From NCBI RefSeq assembly GCF_000422465.1, contig NZ_KE383842.1, forward strand, positions 1,633,845-1,697,844: a DNA stretch of 64,000 nt, written 5' to 3'. Positions within the stretch are counted from its first letter, which is position 1. Every line of letters begins with the position of its first letter. This document shows, in pieces, positions 24,927 through 32,498 of this stretch. The notes under the pieces are model-generated. The model did not search any database and was not told where the DNA came from. It was given only the letters and a program-made list of their open reading frames with translations. The position numbers were made by a program, and so were the translations under genes. Source of the stretch: Paenibacillus harenae DSM 16969. Lineage in GTDB: Bacteria > Bacillota > Bacilli > Paenibacillales > Paenibacillaceae.

Positions 24927-25126
24927 CGGGACTCATCGCCTTGTTCGTCGTTTTTGTCGCCATCGGCGCGTTCTTCTTAAGTAAGGATAAGAACGGCACC
25001 GGCAGAGATTACTTTCTGTTTATCGCCATAACCCTGCTAGGCGCTCTTTTATGGGGAAGCCTTATACAGCGCCGTCCCATCGATATCAATCAACTTATTG
25101 GCGATATCCTGGATCGGCTCGTTTAG
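24923..25126 (+). CDS. Small membrane protein encoded at the end of the germination operon (67 aa)
   Basis: 67 residues, with two hydrophobic stretches (TGLIALFVVFVAIGAFFL and YFLFIAITLLGALLWGSLI) joined by a charged loop (SKDKNGTGRD), ending in an amphipathic tail. The ATG overlaps the B-subunit stop by four bases, so it is translationally coupled to the receptor. Small accessory proteins of germinant receptors (D subunits) are known in Bacillus, have two membrane segments and are about this size; I infer a D-subunit-like role but did not recognise the sequence. Confidence 0.75.
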   Translation: MTGLIALFVVFVAIGAFFLSKDKNGTGRDYFLFIAITLLGALLWGSLIQRRPIDINQLIGDILDRLV

Positions 25127-25127
25127 T

Positions 25128-25143
25128 CCGCCACAATTGGCGG
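25128..25143. terminator. Short hairpin between germination operon and amidase gene
   Basis: CCGCCA-CAAT-TGGCGG lies between the convergent stop codons. The stem is short and the T-tract is interrupted, so its strength is doubtful. Confidence 0.4.
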
Positions 25144-25168
25144 TCCGTTCTTATCCTCAAGTATACAG

Positions 25169-26278
25169 TTACCTGCTGAAGTAATCCTCCAGCCCATTCG
25201 CAATTGCTTTGGCTGCTTTCTTCTGATAGCCGGAGCGGCGGACGATAGATTCATCCTTTGCGTTGGACAAGAAACCGAGCTCTACGAGCGTTGATACCGT
25301 ATCATTTTCCCGCAAAACGTGAAGATTGCCAAAAGAAATCCCGTTGCTCTTCAAGCCGATACCGTCAGCAAGTCTGTTTTCGATCGCACGCGCCAATGGC
25401 CGATCTTTCGTTTCCGAATAATAAAAGGTAAGTATGCCGGACGTTTTTTTCTCCGAAGAATTATAATGGATGCTGACGAAAGCGTCCGCATCGGATGATT
25501 CGCTTATCCTCACCCTGTCGGAAAGCTCGGGCTTCTCCTCTTCCTTCGTTCTTGTCATAAGAACGCGCGCTCCGCGGCTGCGAAGCTCATCCTCGAGGTA
25601 GAAGGAAGTGCTCAAATTAATTTCATTCTCCATCGTTTCATATTTCGTTCCGATCGCTCCGGGGTCGTCTCCGCCGTGACCGGGATCAATGACGATTACT
25701 CTCCCCTTCAGTCCCTTCGATTTTCCCGAAGAAACCGCCGCCGTTTGTGATGCGCCTTTCTCGATATAACGATCCGATACCCAGCCGACTTGCTCATCCG
25801 GAGTCTGGATCTGAACCCAACCTTTCCGGTTGTCTATTATCGTAACAGCCTCGCCCTTTGTCAGGTAACCCAGAATGTCATAGTTCAATCCGGCGCCGTC
25901 CCTGATCCGCAGCGTATCTGCCAGCACAGTCGCCCGGGTGGCCGCAGAACTCTTTTGCACACTGCCGTCCTGATCTGTCGCCGTTGCCGTAACGACCTTG
26001 CCATCGACCTTCTTCATATATTGGCCTGCCGCCCAGCCGGAGACCCGGTCCGACTTGATGCGCAGCCAGCCGTACTCTTCCTTCGAAACGGTGACTGTCT
26101 CGCCTTTCTTCAAAGAACCCACGATCGACGATTCAGACGAAGGTTCGCTGCGGACATTCAATGAGTCGGTGTACACCTTGGCTATGTAACTGCCGCTTGC
26201 TTCCGCCAGATTTGGTATATAACCGGTAATACCAACCAACCCGCAGATCAAAATTGTCAGGTATATAATTTTTTTCAT
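25169..26278 (-). CDS. N-acetylmuramoyl-L-alanine amidase (Amidase_3) with two SH3b domains
   Basis: 369 residues. A signal peptide (MKKIIYLTILICGLVGITGY, cleavage near NLAEA-SG) is followed by two bacterial SH3 domains (about 30-90 and 108-170; LNVRSEPSSESSIVGSL and LRIRDGAGLNYDILGYL), which bind peptidoglycan. The catalytic domain (about 190-365) has the zinc ligands in IDPGHGGDDPGAIG, TMENEINLS and FVSIHYNS, and the catalytic glutamate in STLVELGFLSN. It cleaves the bond between muramic acid and L-alanine outside the cell. GAAGGAGA 5 bases before the ATG at 26278 decides the start. Confidence 0.92.
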   Translation of the reverse strand: MKKIIYLTILICGLVGITGYIPNLAEASGSYIAKVYTDSLNVRSEPSSESSIVGSLKKGETVTVSKEEYGWLRIKSDRVSGWAAGQYMKKVDGKVVTATATDQDGSVQKSSAATRATVLADTLRIRDGAGLNYDILGYLTKGEAVTIIDNRKGWVQIQTPDEQVGWVSDRYIEKGASQTAAVSSGKSKGLKGRVIVIDPGHGGDDPGAIGTKYETMENEINLSTSFYLEDELRSRGARVLMTRTKEEEKPELSDRVRISESSDADAFVSIHYNSSEKKTSGILTFYYSETKDRPLARAIENRLADGIGLKSNGISFGNLHVLRENDTVSTLVELGFLSNAKDESIVRRSGYQKKAAKAIANGLEDYFSR

Positions 26279-26433
26279 ACAAATCTCCTTCAATATACTT
26301 TAGGATATGTAGGTCTACTATTATACCTGAAATTACTAGATTCGTGCAGACCTAAATATGCAAAATTACGCCAGCATTCTCCATGCGCCGTCAAAAAACT
26401 GGAATTATAGCCATACGACAGTTGTGTCGCTGC

Positions 26434-26463
26434 AAAAAAGAGCAGCCCGGCGGCTGCTCTTCT
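26434..26463 (-). terminator. Terminator of the tat operon
   Basis: On the minus strand GAGCAGCC and GGCTGCTC form a stem followed by TTTTTT, just after the tatC stop codon. Confidence 0.85.
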
Positions 26464-26471
26464 TTGTTAAT

Positions 26472-27209
26472 TTATACGTTTGCCATCCTATCATTTTGAA
26501 TCTTAAGCTGATTGCGATATACGAACTTAGAGATCGTAATGCTGATTTCATAGAGCAGAAATAAAGGCACTATGACGATGATATCCGACAAAATATCCGG
26601 CGGGGTGATCGTGATCGCAACAATCGCCAGTATAAAATAAGCCAGCTTGCGCGCTTTCGCCAGACGGTTGGGATTCAGAATCCCGAGCTTCGTCAGAAAC
26701 ATAACGATGGCCGGCATTTCGAACAACAGCCCGAACGGCACCGTCATGTGAATCATGAACGTAAAGTACTTCTGAGCCGTGTACATTGTAACAAACTCGT
26801 CTGCGGCCATGCTGTTCATAAAATGCAGCACCATCGGGAACAAAATGAAGTATCCGAAGCATATGCCGATGATGAACAGCAAGCTAATGCCCGGTATAAA
26901 CAGAAGTGTCGCGCGCCGTGTTTGCTGAGGTAGCGCAGGCGTGACAAACTTCCAAGCCTGGTAGGCTGCAATCGGAAGTGTAATGGCAATTGCAACGACG
27001 CCCGCAATCATCATATATACCCAGATGACGTCAGAAGGACCGAGCAGCACCAGCTTCTGGTCGAAGTCCCTGACAAGCCACTGATAGATATCCTTCACGT
27101 AGATGAAAGCCGCTGCCATCGCAACAAGGAATGCGACCAGCGTCCGGATTAATCTCGAACGCATCTCCTCCAAATGACCGATAACACTCTGCTCATTCGG
27201 ATTTTTCAT
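26472..27209 (-). CDS. tatC: Twin-arginine translocase subunit TatC
   Basis: 245 residues. The N-terminal signature HLEEMRSRLIRTLVAFLVA is diagnostic, followed by six membrane helices and the segment FGLLFEMPAIVMFLTKLGIL. TatC is the receptor for Tat signal peptides in the cytoplasmic membrane. The ATG at 27207-27209 follows the tatA stop by one base; a longer upstream frame would run antisense-like basic residues and overlap tatA, so it is not used. It is downstream of tatA and of a PhoX-like Tat substrate on the same strand. Confidence 0.95.
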   Translation of the reverse strand: MKNPNEQSVIGHLEEMRSRLIRTLVAFLVAMAAAFIYVKDIYQWLVRDFDQKLVLLGPSDVIWVYMMIAGVVAIAITLPIAAYQAWKFVTPALPQQTRRATLLFIPGISLLFIIGICFGYFILFPMVLHFMNSMAADEFVTMYTAQKYFTFMIHMTVPFGLLFEMPAIVMFLTKLGILNPNRLAKARKLAYFILAIVAITITPPDILSDIIVIVPLFLLYEISITISKFVYRNQLKIQNDRMANV

Positions 27210-27210
27210 C

Positions 27211-27432
27211 TTACTTGCCGACAGCCGCCGAAGCCTTCGACGCTTCCTCATCTTTGCTGTCTTTGCGGTCTTCGTCATCGCCGCCTACCAGTCCGCGCGT
27301 AGCCCCTTTGAACTCGCTCAGCGTCCGCCCGAAAGCCCGGCCCAGCTCGGGCAGCTTCGACGGCCCGAAAACAATAAGCGCAATAATGAGAATTAGCACT
27401 AATCCTCCGATTCCAATATTACCAAACGGCAT
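27211..27432 (-). CDS. tatA: Twin-arginine translocase subunit TatA
   Basis: 73 residues. A short N-terminal helix ([18 protein letters not shown]) is followed by the hinge and amphipathic helix ([20 protein letters not shown]) and a charged tail ([12 protein letters not shown]), all standard for TatA/E. AAGGAGAGG lies 6 bases before the ATG. With TatC it makes a minimal Gram-positive TatAC translocase. Confidence 0.95.
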   Translation of the reverse strand: MPFGNIGIGGLVLILIIALIVFGPSKLPELGRAFGRTLSEFKGATRGLVGGDDEDRKDSKDEEASKASAAVGK

Positions 27433-27458
27433 ATAAACCTCTCCTTAGATGATAGTAT

Positions 27459-27485
27459 TCAGCCACGGATGCAATCCGTGGCTGA
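27459..27485 (-). other. Perfect hairpin between the PhoX-like gene and tatA
   Basis: CAGCCACGGAT and ATCCGTGGCTG form an 11-base stem around a 3-base loop, 12 bases after the PhoX-like stop codon. There is no T-run on the minus strand. It may stabilise the mRNA or set the ratio of substrate to translocase rather than terminate (inference). Confidence 0.6.
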
Positions 27486-27496
27486 TCTTACGAACA

Positions 27497-29170
27497 TTAA
27501 CCCAATTTAAAACCGCTTATCGCTACAACTCCGCAGCGAGGCATCTTATCGCCCTTGCGGTGCGGCCATGTGCTTGTCGGTTTATTTAGATCAGTAGTCA
27601 TTTCACCTGGATGTTGCACAGATAAGAATAAAGTCTGTTCATCAGGTGTGAAGAACGGCCCCGTTAATTCAGCATCTACCGGCCCGGAAGCAAACTGAAG
27701 CGCCGTACCTTTGCCTTCTCCGCTTGTCGGAATAACAAACAATCCGTTATTCATGAACGATTTGTATACACCCTTATTGTGGCTGCTCGTGGAGATATCC
27801 GTAACTACCCATAGATTTCCGTTTGAATCAAACGCTAAATTGTCCGGCGAGCTGAAACCGGATTGTCTGCCGCCGGCCGCAAAAATCTCAAAGTCAAACT
27901 CAAGCGAACCTAAGTCGTTGCCTGCTTCAAAAATACGTGTGATGTGCCCATGAATGTTACCATGAGTATCATTATTTGTGTGACAGATAAAGACCGTATT
28001 GTCGAACGGTGAAATCTCGATATCCTCCGGCCGGTCTGTGGGAGTCCCGCCTACCAGCAGCGCGGCTTCATGGCAGAATGTTACGACATCGCCTTGAGTT
28101 CCGAACTTTTTAAGAAGATCTTCTTTCTTTGCGGAAATGCCATAAGGATTTTTATATTTTTCATTGGATAATACTTTTTTCACTTCTTCAATGGTGACAG
28201 GCAGCCATTTACCCGATTTGAGATTCGCTACATATAGCGTCCCTTCTTCCAACAATGCGGAATTGCCGCGGCCTTTCAGCTTATCGTATTTACCCTTACT
28301 TACAAATTTATACACACAAGCGTCCTTTTTATCATCGCCCATGTATACGACGACTCTGCCATCGGCTGCCATTCCCATTGCCGTGTTCTCATGGTTGAAA
28401 CGCCCCAAAGCCGTATGTTTCTTAAGATAAGCTTGATCAAAAGGATCAACTTCAACTACCCATCCGTAATGTGTGTCGGGAAGTTTTGCGTTTGCAGCAG
28501 TATCCGAGTAATTCTCTTCGCATGACAGAACCGTGTTCCAGAACGTTACTCCGCCGGAACAATTCGCAAATGTGCCGATGGCGGTTGTCGAGTTGCCCAG
28601 TGCTGCGGACCCTCTTGCCGGCCCTGTAAGATCAAATTTAGTTGTTCCATTGATTCGGCGCGCATATTTAGAAGTTGTGTCCATTTTCCAGGTACCGTTC
28701 TCGTCACGGAATACTTCGATGACAGACATACCCTGATAATAAAGATCTTTTTTTATCTGGTCTGCAGTCATCTTATCATCGACAATCGGACCTAAAGAGA
28801 AAATATTCGTATACTCATGGTTAGTTACAAGCAATCCGCGCGTATTCGATCCATTGATTGGAAAAAATGCGTTATAGTCGGCACCTTGGCCAAACTTTTC
28901 TCCGGCGGTGTTAATAACATCATCAAAAGCAGCGACAACATCATATTTAAAGTTCTTAGGTATAACCAGATTGTCTTCTTTCGTTGGTTGAATCGGATCA
29001 AAGTATCCGCTAACCTTATTCGTTTTAAAGCCGAACAAATGGTCAGCAGTCGATGACATTGCGGACGCTTTACCATCTAACGCACCTAGTCCCGCCGATG
29101 CCGCAGCCAAAGCAGCTGCTCCGGTTCCTAAAAAAGAAAGAAACGTTTTACGATCCATGTTCTTATTCAA
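27497..29170 (-). CDS. PhoX family (DUF839) alkaline phosphatase-like Tat substrate
   Basis: 557 residues. The N-terminus is a Tat-type signal: a basic start, DRKTFLSFLG, then a weakly hydrophobic alanine-rich stretch and an AxA site (GKASA). The mature part has the DUF839/PhoX beta-propeller pattern: GSNTRGLLVTNHEYTN, CSGGVTFWNTVLSCEENYSD, LGRFNHENTAMG, CHEAALLVGGTPTDRPEDIE. PhoX enzymes are calcium/iron phosphatases acting outside the cytoplasm. The start is TTG at 29170 with GGGAGTGG 6 bases upstream; the ATG at 29158 is an alternative. Its place next to tatA and tatC fits dedicated export. The twin-arginine pair reads R-K, see findings. Confidence 0.88.
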   Translation of the reverse strand: MNKNMDRKTFLSFLGTGAAALAAASAGLGALDGKASAMSSTADHLFGFKTNKVSGYFDPIQPTKEDNLVIPKNFKYDVVAAFDDVINTAGEKFGQGADYNAFFPINGSNTRGLLVTNHEYTNIFSLGPIVDDKMTADQIKKDLYYQGMSVIEVFRDENGTWKMDTTSKYARRINGTTKFDLTGPARGSAALGNSTTAIGTFANCSGGVTFWNTVLSCEENYSDTAANAKLPDTHYGWVVEVDPFDQAYLKKHTALGRFNHENTAMGMAADGRVVVYMGDDKKDACVYKFVSKGKYDKLKGRGNSALLEEGTLYVANLKSGKWLPVTIEEVKKVLSNEKYKNPYGISAKKEDLLKKFGTQGDVVTFCHEAALLVGGTPTDRPEDIEISPFDNTVFICHTNNDTHGNIHGHITRIFEAGNDLGSLEFDFEIFAAGGRQSGFSSPDNLAFDSNGNLWVVTDISTSSHNKGVYKSFMNNGLFVIPTSGEGKGTALQFASGPVDAELTGPFFTPDEQTLFLSVQHPGEMTTDLNKPTSTWPHRKGDKMPRCGVVAISGFKLG

Positions 29171-29319
29171 GCTTGTCCACTCCCTATCATTAAGATCCTC
29201 TACAGATATAAGGATAATAAGGTAGTGTTAAGCTATTGTTTCCTGGACCTGTATTGTTTGTAAATGCGGGAATCATTATCATTGCTGTCCGTGATGATAT
29301 GCGAACATGGCATAACCAA

Positions 29320-29359
29320 GCGCTGCCGGGGCTAATCGCCCGAGCAGCGCGCGGTTTTT
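29320..29359 (+). other. GC-rich hairpin followed by T5 in a gene-free gap
   Basis: GCGCTGC..GGG-CTAAT..CCC..GCAGCGC is an imperfect stem followed by GCGG and five T residues on the plus strand. No plus-strand gene lies upstream, so it may serve the minus-strand aminotransferase gene poorly or end an unseen short RNA. The rest of the gap 29171-29445 shows a TTAACA element near the PhoX-like start and no gene. Confidence 0.4.
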
Positions 29360-29445
29360 ACGAATAGTGCCTCATTCGAATCGTGAATATCAGGTTCCGG
29401 ATCATCGTTCACAACTTACAATTGAAGTTCATCATTCAAGCCTGC

Positions 29446-30729
29446 TTACGCCAACAGGTATTCGGAAGCATTATACTTCTCAAAGCATTCTTGTATCGCC
29501 TGCTTCACGATTGCGCAACCCTCTTCAAGCTCCTCCATAGAGATCGTTAACGGCGGCATCAGTTTAATCACTTTATCGTCGCGTCCTACCCGTTCAAGAA
29601 TGAGACCGAGTTCATAGCAGCGTGACGCAATTTCCTTAGAAAGGCTGTCATGCTTGCTCGCGGAAACATCGATTCCCCATATAAGCCCCATTCCTCGAAT
29701 AGCGATGGAATGACTGATCGGTGCAATAGTATTGGTCAAAAACTGACTGATAAACTGCCCTTTCCGGTAGACATCCGCTTCGAGACTGATCAACTCGCTA
29801 TATTCCAGTGCGGCTGTCGCCCCGACAAAAGCAAGCTGGTTGCCGCGGAATGTGCCGGTATGCTCTCCCGGATTCCAAATATCCAGCTCCGGCTTCATGA
29901 GAACGATTGACATCGGAAGACCGTAACCGCTGATCGATTTCGAAAGCACGACGATGTCAGGAACGATATCCGCTCTTTCGAACGAAAAAAACGGGCCTGT
30001 CCGACTGCATCCAACCTGGACTTCATCGCAAATGAGTAAGATTTCATGCCAGTCGCAAAGCTCTCGCAGCTGCTTCATCCATGGAATCGGAGCTTCATTA
30101 ATTCCGCCTTCAGCCTGAATCGTTTCGAATATGATCGCGGCAGGCTTCTCAATTCCGGAATGGCCGTCCGTAAGAACCTCTTCCAAATATTGAATCGTAT
30201 CGAATGAATTCATAAAGCCTTGCGGAAAAGGCATAAAATGGACACGATCCAAATCCGTGCCTGCAGCGTTTCGATGATATAAATTGCTGGTGGCGGCTAA
30301 GCTGCCGAGCGACATTCCGTGAAATGCCCCCATGAACGAGAATATGCCGCTTCTCCCTTTCACCTTGCGTGCCAGCTTCAATGCCGCTTCGACCGCATTC
30401 GTGCCGGTCGGTCCGCTGAATTGGACTTTATAGGACAGATTTCTAGGCTGTAAAATAAGCTCCGAAAACCGGTTTAGAAACATTTCCTTCGCCGATGTAT
30501 GCATATCTAAACCGTGCGTCATACCGTCGGATTCCAAATAGGATACGATTTTCTCTTTAATAAAGTCGTTATTATGGCCGTAATTCAAAGCTCCGGCTCC
30601 GGCAAAGAAATCGAGAAATGATCTTCCGGATTCGGCGTATATCCTCGAGTCTTTCGCTTTCACGAATACATCCGGGAAAGACCTGCAATAGGACCGCACA
30701 TTCGATTCCATGGTTTCAAAAACGTTCAT
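29446..30729 (-). CDS. Diaminobutyrate--2-oxoglutarate aminotransferase (EctB family)
   Basis: 427 residues, a class III PLP-dependent aminotransferase. Family marks are YAESGRSFLDFFAGAGALNY, the phosphate-binding segment SGPTGTNAVEAALKLARK, the cofactor aspartate in LLICDEVQVGCSRTGPFF and the PLP lysine K264 in VVLSKSISGYGLP. It makes L-2,4-diaminobutyrate from aspartate semialdehyde and glutamate. In polymyxin-type pathways this enzyme supplies diaminobutyrate to the synthetases. No ectA or ectC is nearby, so ectoine synthesis is unlikely. The ATG at 30729 is used, as the GTG at 30738 lies within the GGGAGTGGAG ribosome site. It is divergent from the hydrolase gene. Confidence 0.88.
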   Translation of the reverse strand: MNVFETMESNVRSYCRSFPDVFVKAKDSRIYAESGRSFLDFFAGAGALNYGHNNDFIKEKIVSYLESDGMTHGLDMHTSAKEMFLNRFSELILQPRNLSYKVQFSGPTGTNAVEAALKLARKVKGRSGIFSFMGAFHGMSLGSLAATSNLYHRNAAGTDLDRVHFMPFPQGFMNSFDTIQYLEEVLTDGHSGIEKPAAIIFETIQAEGGINEAPIPWMKQLRELCDWHEILLICDEVQVGCSRTGPFFSFERADIVPDIVVLSKSISGYGLPMSIVLMKPELDIWNPGEHTGTFRGNQLAFVGATAALEYSELISLEADVYRKGQFISQFLTNTIAPISHSIAIRGMGLIWGIDVSASKHDSLSKEIASRCYELGLILERVGRDDKVIKLMPPLTISMEELEEGCAIVKQAIQECFEKYNASEYLLA

Positions 30730-30812
30730 TTTCTCCACTCCCTTAACCTGTTTCTACCAATATACCAAACAATATTTAACATAATATCATCGTTGAGTAA
30801 ATTAATTATGAA

Positions 30813-30842
30813 TTGACATGTGCTTGATATTATTAATATAAT
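30813..30842 (+). promoter_or_regulatory. Strong sigma-A-like promoter of the membrane hydrolase gene
   Basis: A perfect TTGACA (30813-30818) and a perfect TATAAT (30837-30842) are spaced 18 bases apart. The leader to the ATG is about 115 bases, long enough for a control element; GGGC ... GGCTGAGA ... GCCCTT lies in it. Confidence 0.65.
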
Positions 30843-30961
30843 GTTAATTTTTATAATTAAAATAAAAACTTGTAACTCTATCGGCGCGAGTATACAATAT
30901 GGTTGGGCTTCTGCGATAAAAGCAAAGGCTGAGAAACAAATGCCCTTATAAGGAGGTTGAA

Positions 30962-32440
30962 ATGAAGATCTTTGAAGTTTTGGTTTTATTCATTAGCCTA
31001 TTTCTGATCTTACGGACACGTTTCGGCAAAAGCATGACCCGATCGATGATAATTTCGATGGCTTTACTTACGGTCATATCCGTTGCTCTTCACCTGACGA
31101 TTAACGGGTACCGTTGGCAAATGATTCCCGCTTACGCTTTGACACTCTATGGCATCTTTCGCATGCTGCGGCAAGGAAGCCGTGCAGGCCTATCATTCGT
31201 GCGCACGAAACAGCGGCCGGTAAAGCGGATTATCTTGTCTTCCTTGCTTGCCGTATTTATCATTATCGCCATCGCACTCCCCACATTGCTGCCTGTATTC
31301 GGCTTCGATCAGCCAACCGGACCCTACGCTGTCGGAACGGTAGAATACGCAATGATTGATCCGAATCGACAGGAAACCTATACGGATGATCCTAACGATC
31401 ACCGGGAAGTGCTGGTCCAGATTTGGTATCCCGCCGATATCGCCAAGCCTCTTCAAGGCAAAGCACCTTATGTCAAAAATGTTCCGGTCATCGCGGCGGA
31501 AGTAAAAACCAAGCTTCAAATCCCTAAATTTTTGTTCCAATACCTTGAACTCGTCAAGACGAACTCCTACCCGAATGCGGCTGTCGCAAGCAAACAGCAG
31601 TCATATCCGCTTATCCTGTTTTCGCACGGACTGCCGGGAGCACGGTTCTCGAATACGTTCCAATTTGAAGAGTTAGCCAGCCAAGGGTTTATCGTAGCCA
31701 GTATCGAGCATACCTATAACGCCCTTGCAACCGTTCTGCCTGACGGGCAATTCGTAACGATTGCCAGCCTGCCCGGCATGACCGATCTTGACGCATGGGA
31801 TCGCCTTATTTCTGACATATGGGTCAAAGACTCAACCTTCGTGCTTGATAAGCTGGAGAATCTGAACAACAAAGACTCGAATAATCTGTTCAGCGGCAAA
31901 ATCGACTTGAATCATGTCGGGATGTTTGGTCATTCCTTCGGCGGTGCGAACGCCGCCCAAGTATTGTACACGGACCCAAGAGTTAAGGCGGCAATCAATA
32001 TGGACGGCACCATGTTTGGCCGTACACATAAATCCGGAGGTACGGGCAAGCCTTTTATGCTGATGGACACCAAACCTTTCGAAATAGTGACCGATCCCGT
32101 TGTGCCTGCCGATTCGCAATTAGAAGAAATGAACATGACGCGCGAGCAATTCGATCGATTGTCCGTTGAGCTGCCCATGCGAATGAAGCAGGCATTGGGC
32201 TCAGGTGCATATGAATTAACTTTGCAGCGTACCCGTCACATGAGCTTCAGCGATTACTATTTCTGGTCGCCGGCTCTTCCCATTATGGAGAAGATGCCGC
32301 TATCGCCTAGACGTGCGCATAAGGTTGTTAATGCTTATACGGTCGCTTTTTTCCAAAAGCATCTGCAAGGTCTGGACACTCCTCTTCTGGATGCGGAGCA
32401 ATCCACAGATTATCCGGAGGCAGCTTTGAAGCGATACTAG
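30962..32440 (+). CDS. Membrane-anchored alpha/beta hydrolase (PAF-acetylhydrolase-like)
   Basis: 492 residues. Three or four membrane segments fill the first 115 residues (e.g. IFEVLVLFISLFLIL, IILSSLLAVFIIIAIALPTL). An alpha/beta hydrolase domain of the platelet-activating-factor acetylhydrolase type follows (about 150-470): YPLILFSHGLPGARF forms the oxyanion region, S325 in the nucleophile elbow MFGHSFGGANAA, and H in TRHMSFSDYYF is a probable catalytic base. It would hydrolyse an ester or amide at the outer membrane face. AAGGAGG precedes the ATG. Position beside exporters and synthetases suggests self-protection or product trimming, which is inference; a general lipase is possible. Confidence 0.8.
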   Translation: MKIFEVLVLFISLFLILRTRFGKSMTRSMIISMALLTVISVALHLTINGYRWQMIPAYALTLYGIFRMLRQGSRAGLSFVRTKQRPVKRIILSSLLAVFIIIAIALPTLLPVFGFDQPTGPYAVGTVEYAMIDPNRQETYTDDPNDHREVLVQIWYPADIAKPLQGKAPYVKNVPVIAAEVKTKLQIPKFLFQYLELVKTNSYPNAAVASKQQSYPLILFSHGLPGARFSNTFQFEELASQGFIVASIEHTYNALATVLPDGQFVTIASLPGMTDLDAWDRLISDIWVKDSTFVLDKLENLNNKDSNNLFSGKIDLNHVGMFGHSFGGANAAQVLYTDPRVKAAINMDGTMFGRTHKSGGTGKPFMLMDTKPFEIVTDPVVPADSQLEEMNMTREQFDRLSVELPMRMKQALGSGAYELTLQRTRHMSFSDYYFWSPALPIMEKMPLSPRRAHKVVNAYTVAFFQKHLQGLDTPLLDAEQSTDYPEAALKRY

Positions 32441-32446
32441 GTCACG

Positions 32447-32480
32447 GGAGTCAGAACGTATATTGTTCTGGCTCCTTTCT
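32447..32480 (+). terminator. Terminator of the hydrolase gene
   Basis: GGAGTCAGAAC and GTTCTGGCTCC flank a 7-base loop and TTTCT follows, between the convergent hydrolase and exporter genes. The minus-strand side lacks a T-run. Confidence 0.7.
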
Positions 32481-32498
32481 CATTCATCATTCAAAACT

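Noticed and set aside
29264..29335. Plus-strand 23-codon frame before the 29320 hairpin
   Set aside because: No ribosome site and no protein-like composition; kept only as a hairpin of unknown role.
30905..30947. GGGC ... GGCTGAGA ... GCCCTT in the hydrolase leader, resembling the first part of a TPP riboswitch
   Set aside because: The second half of the aptamer (ACCTGA ... CTGG-TAAT-CCAG) is missing before the start codon, and the gene has no link to thiamine. Only a small stem is supported.
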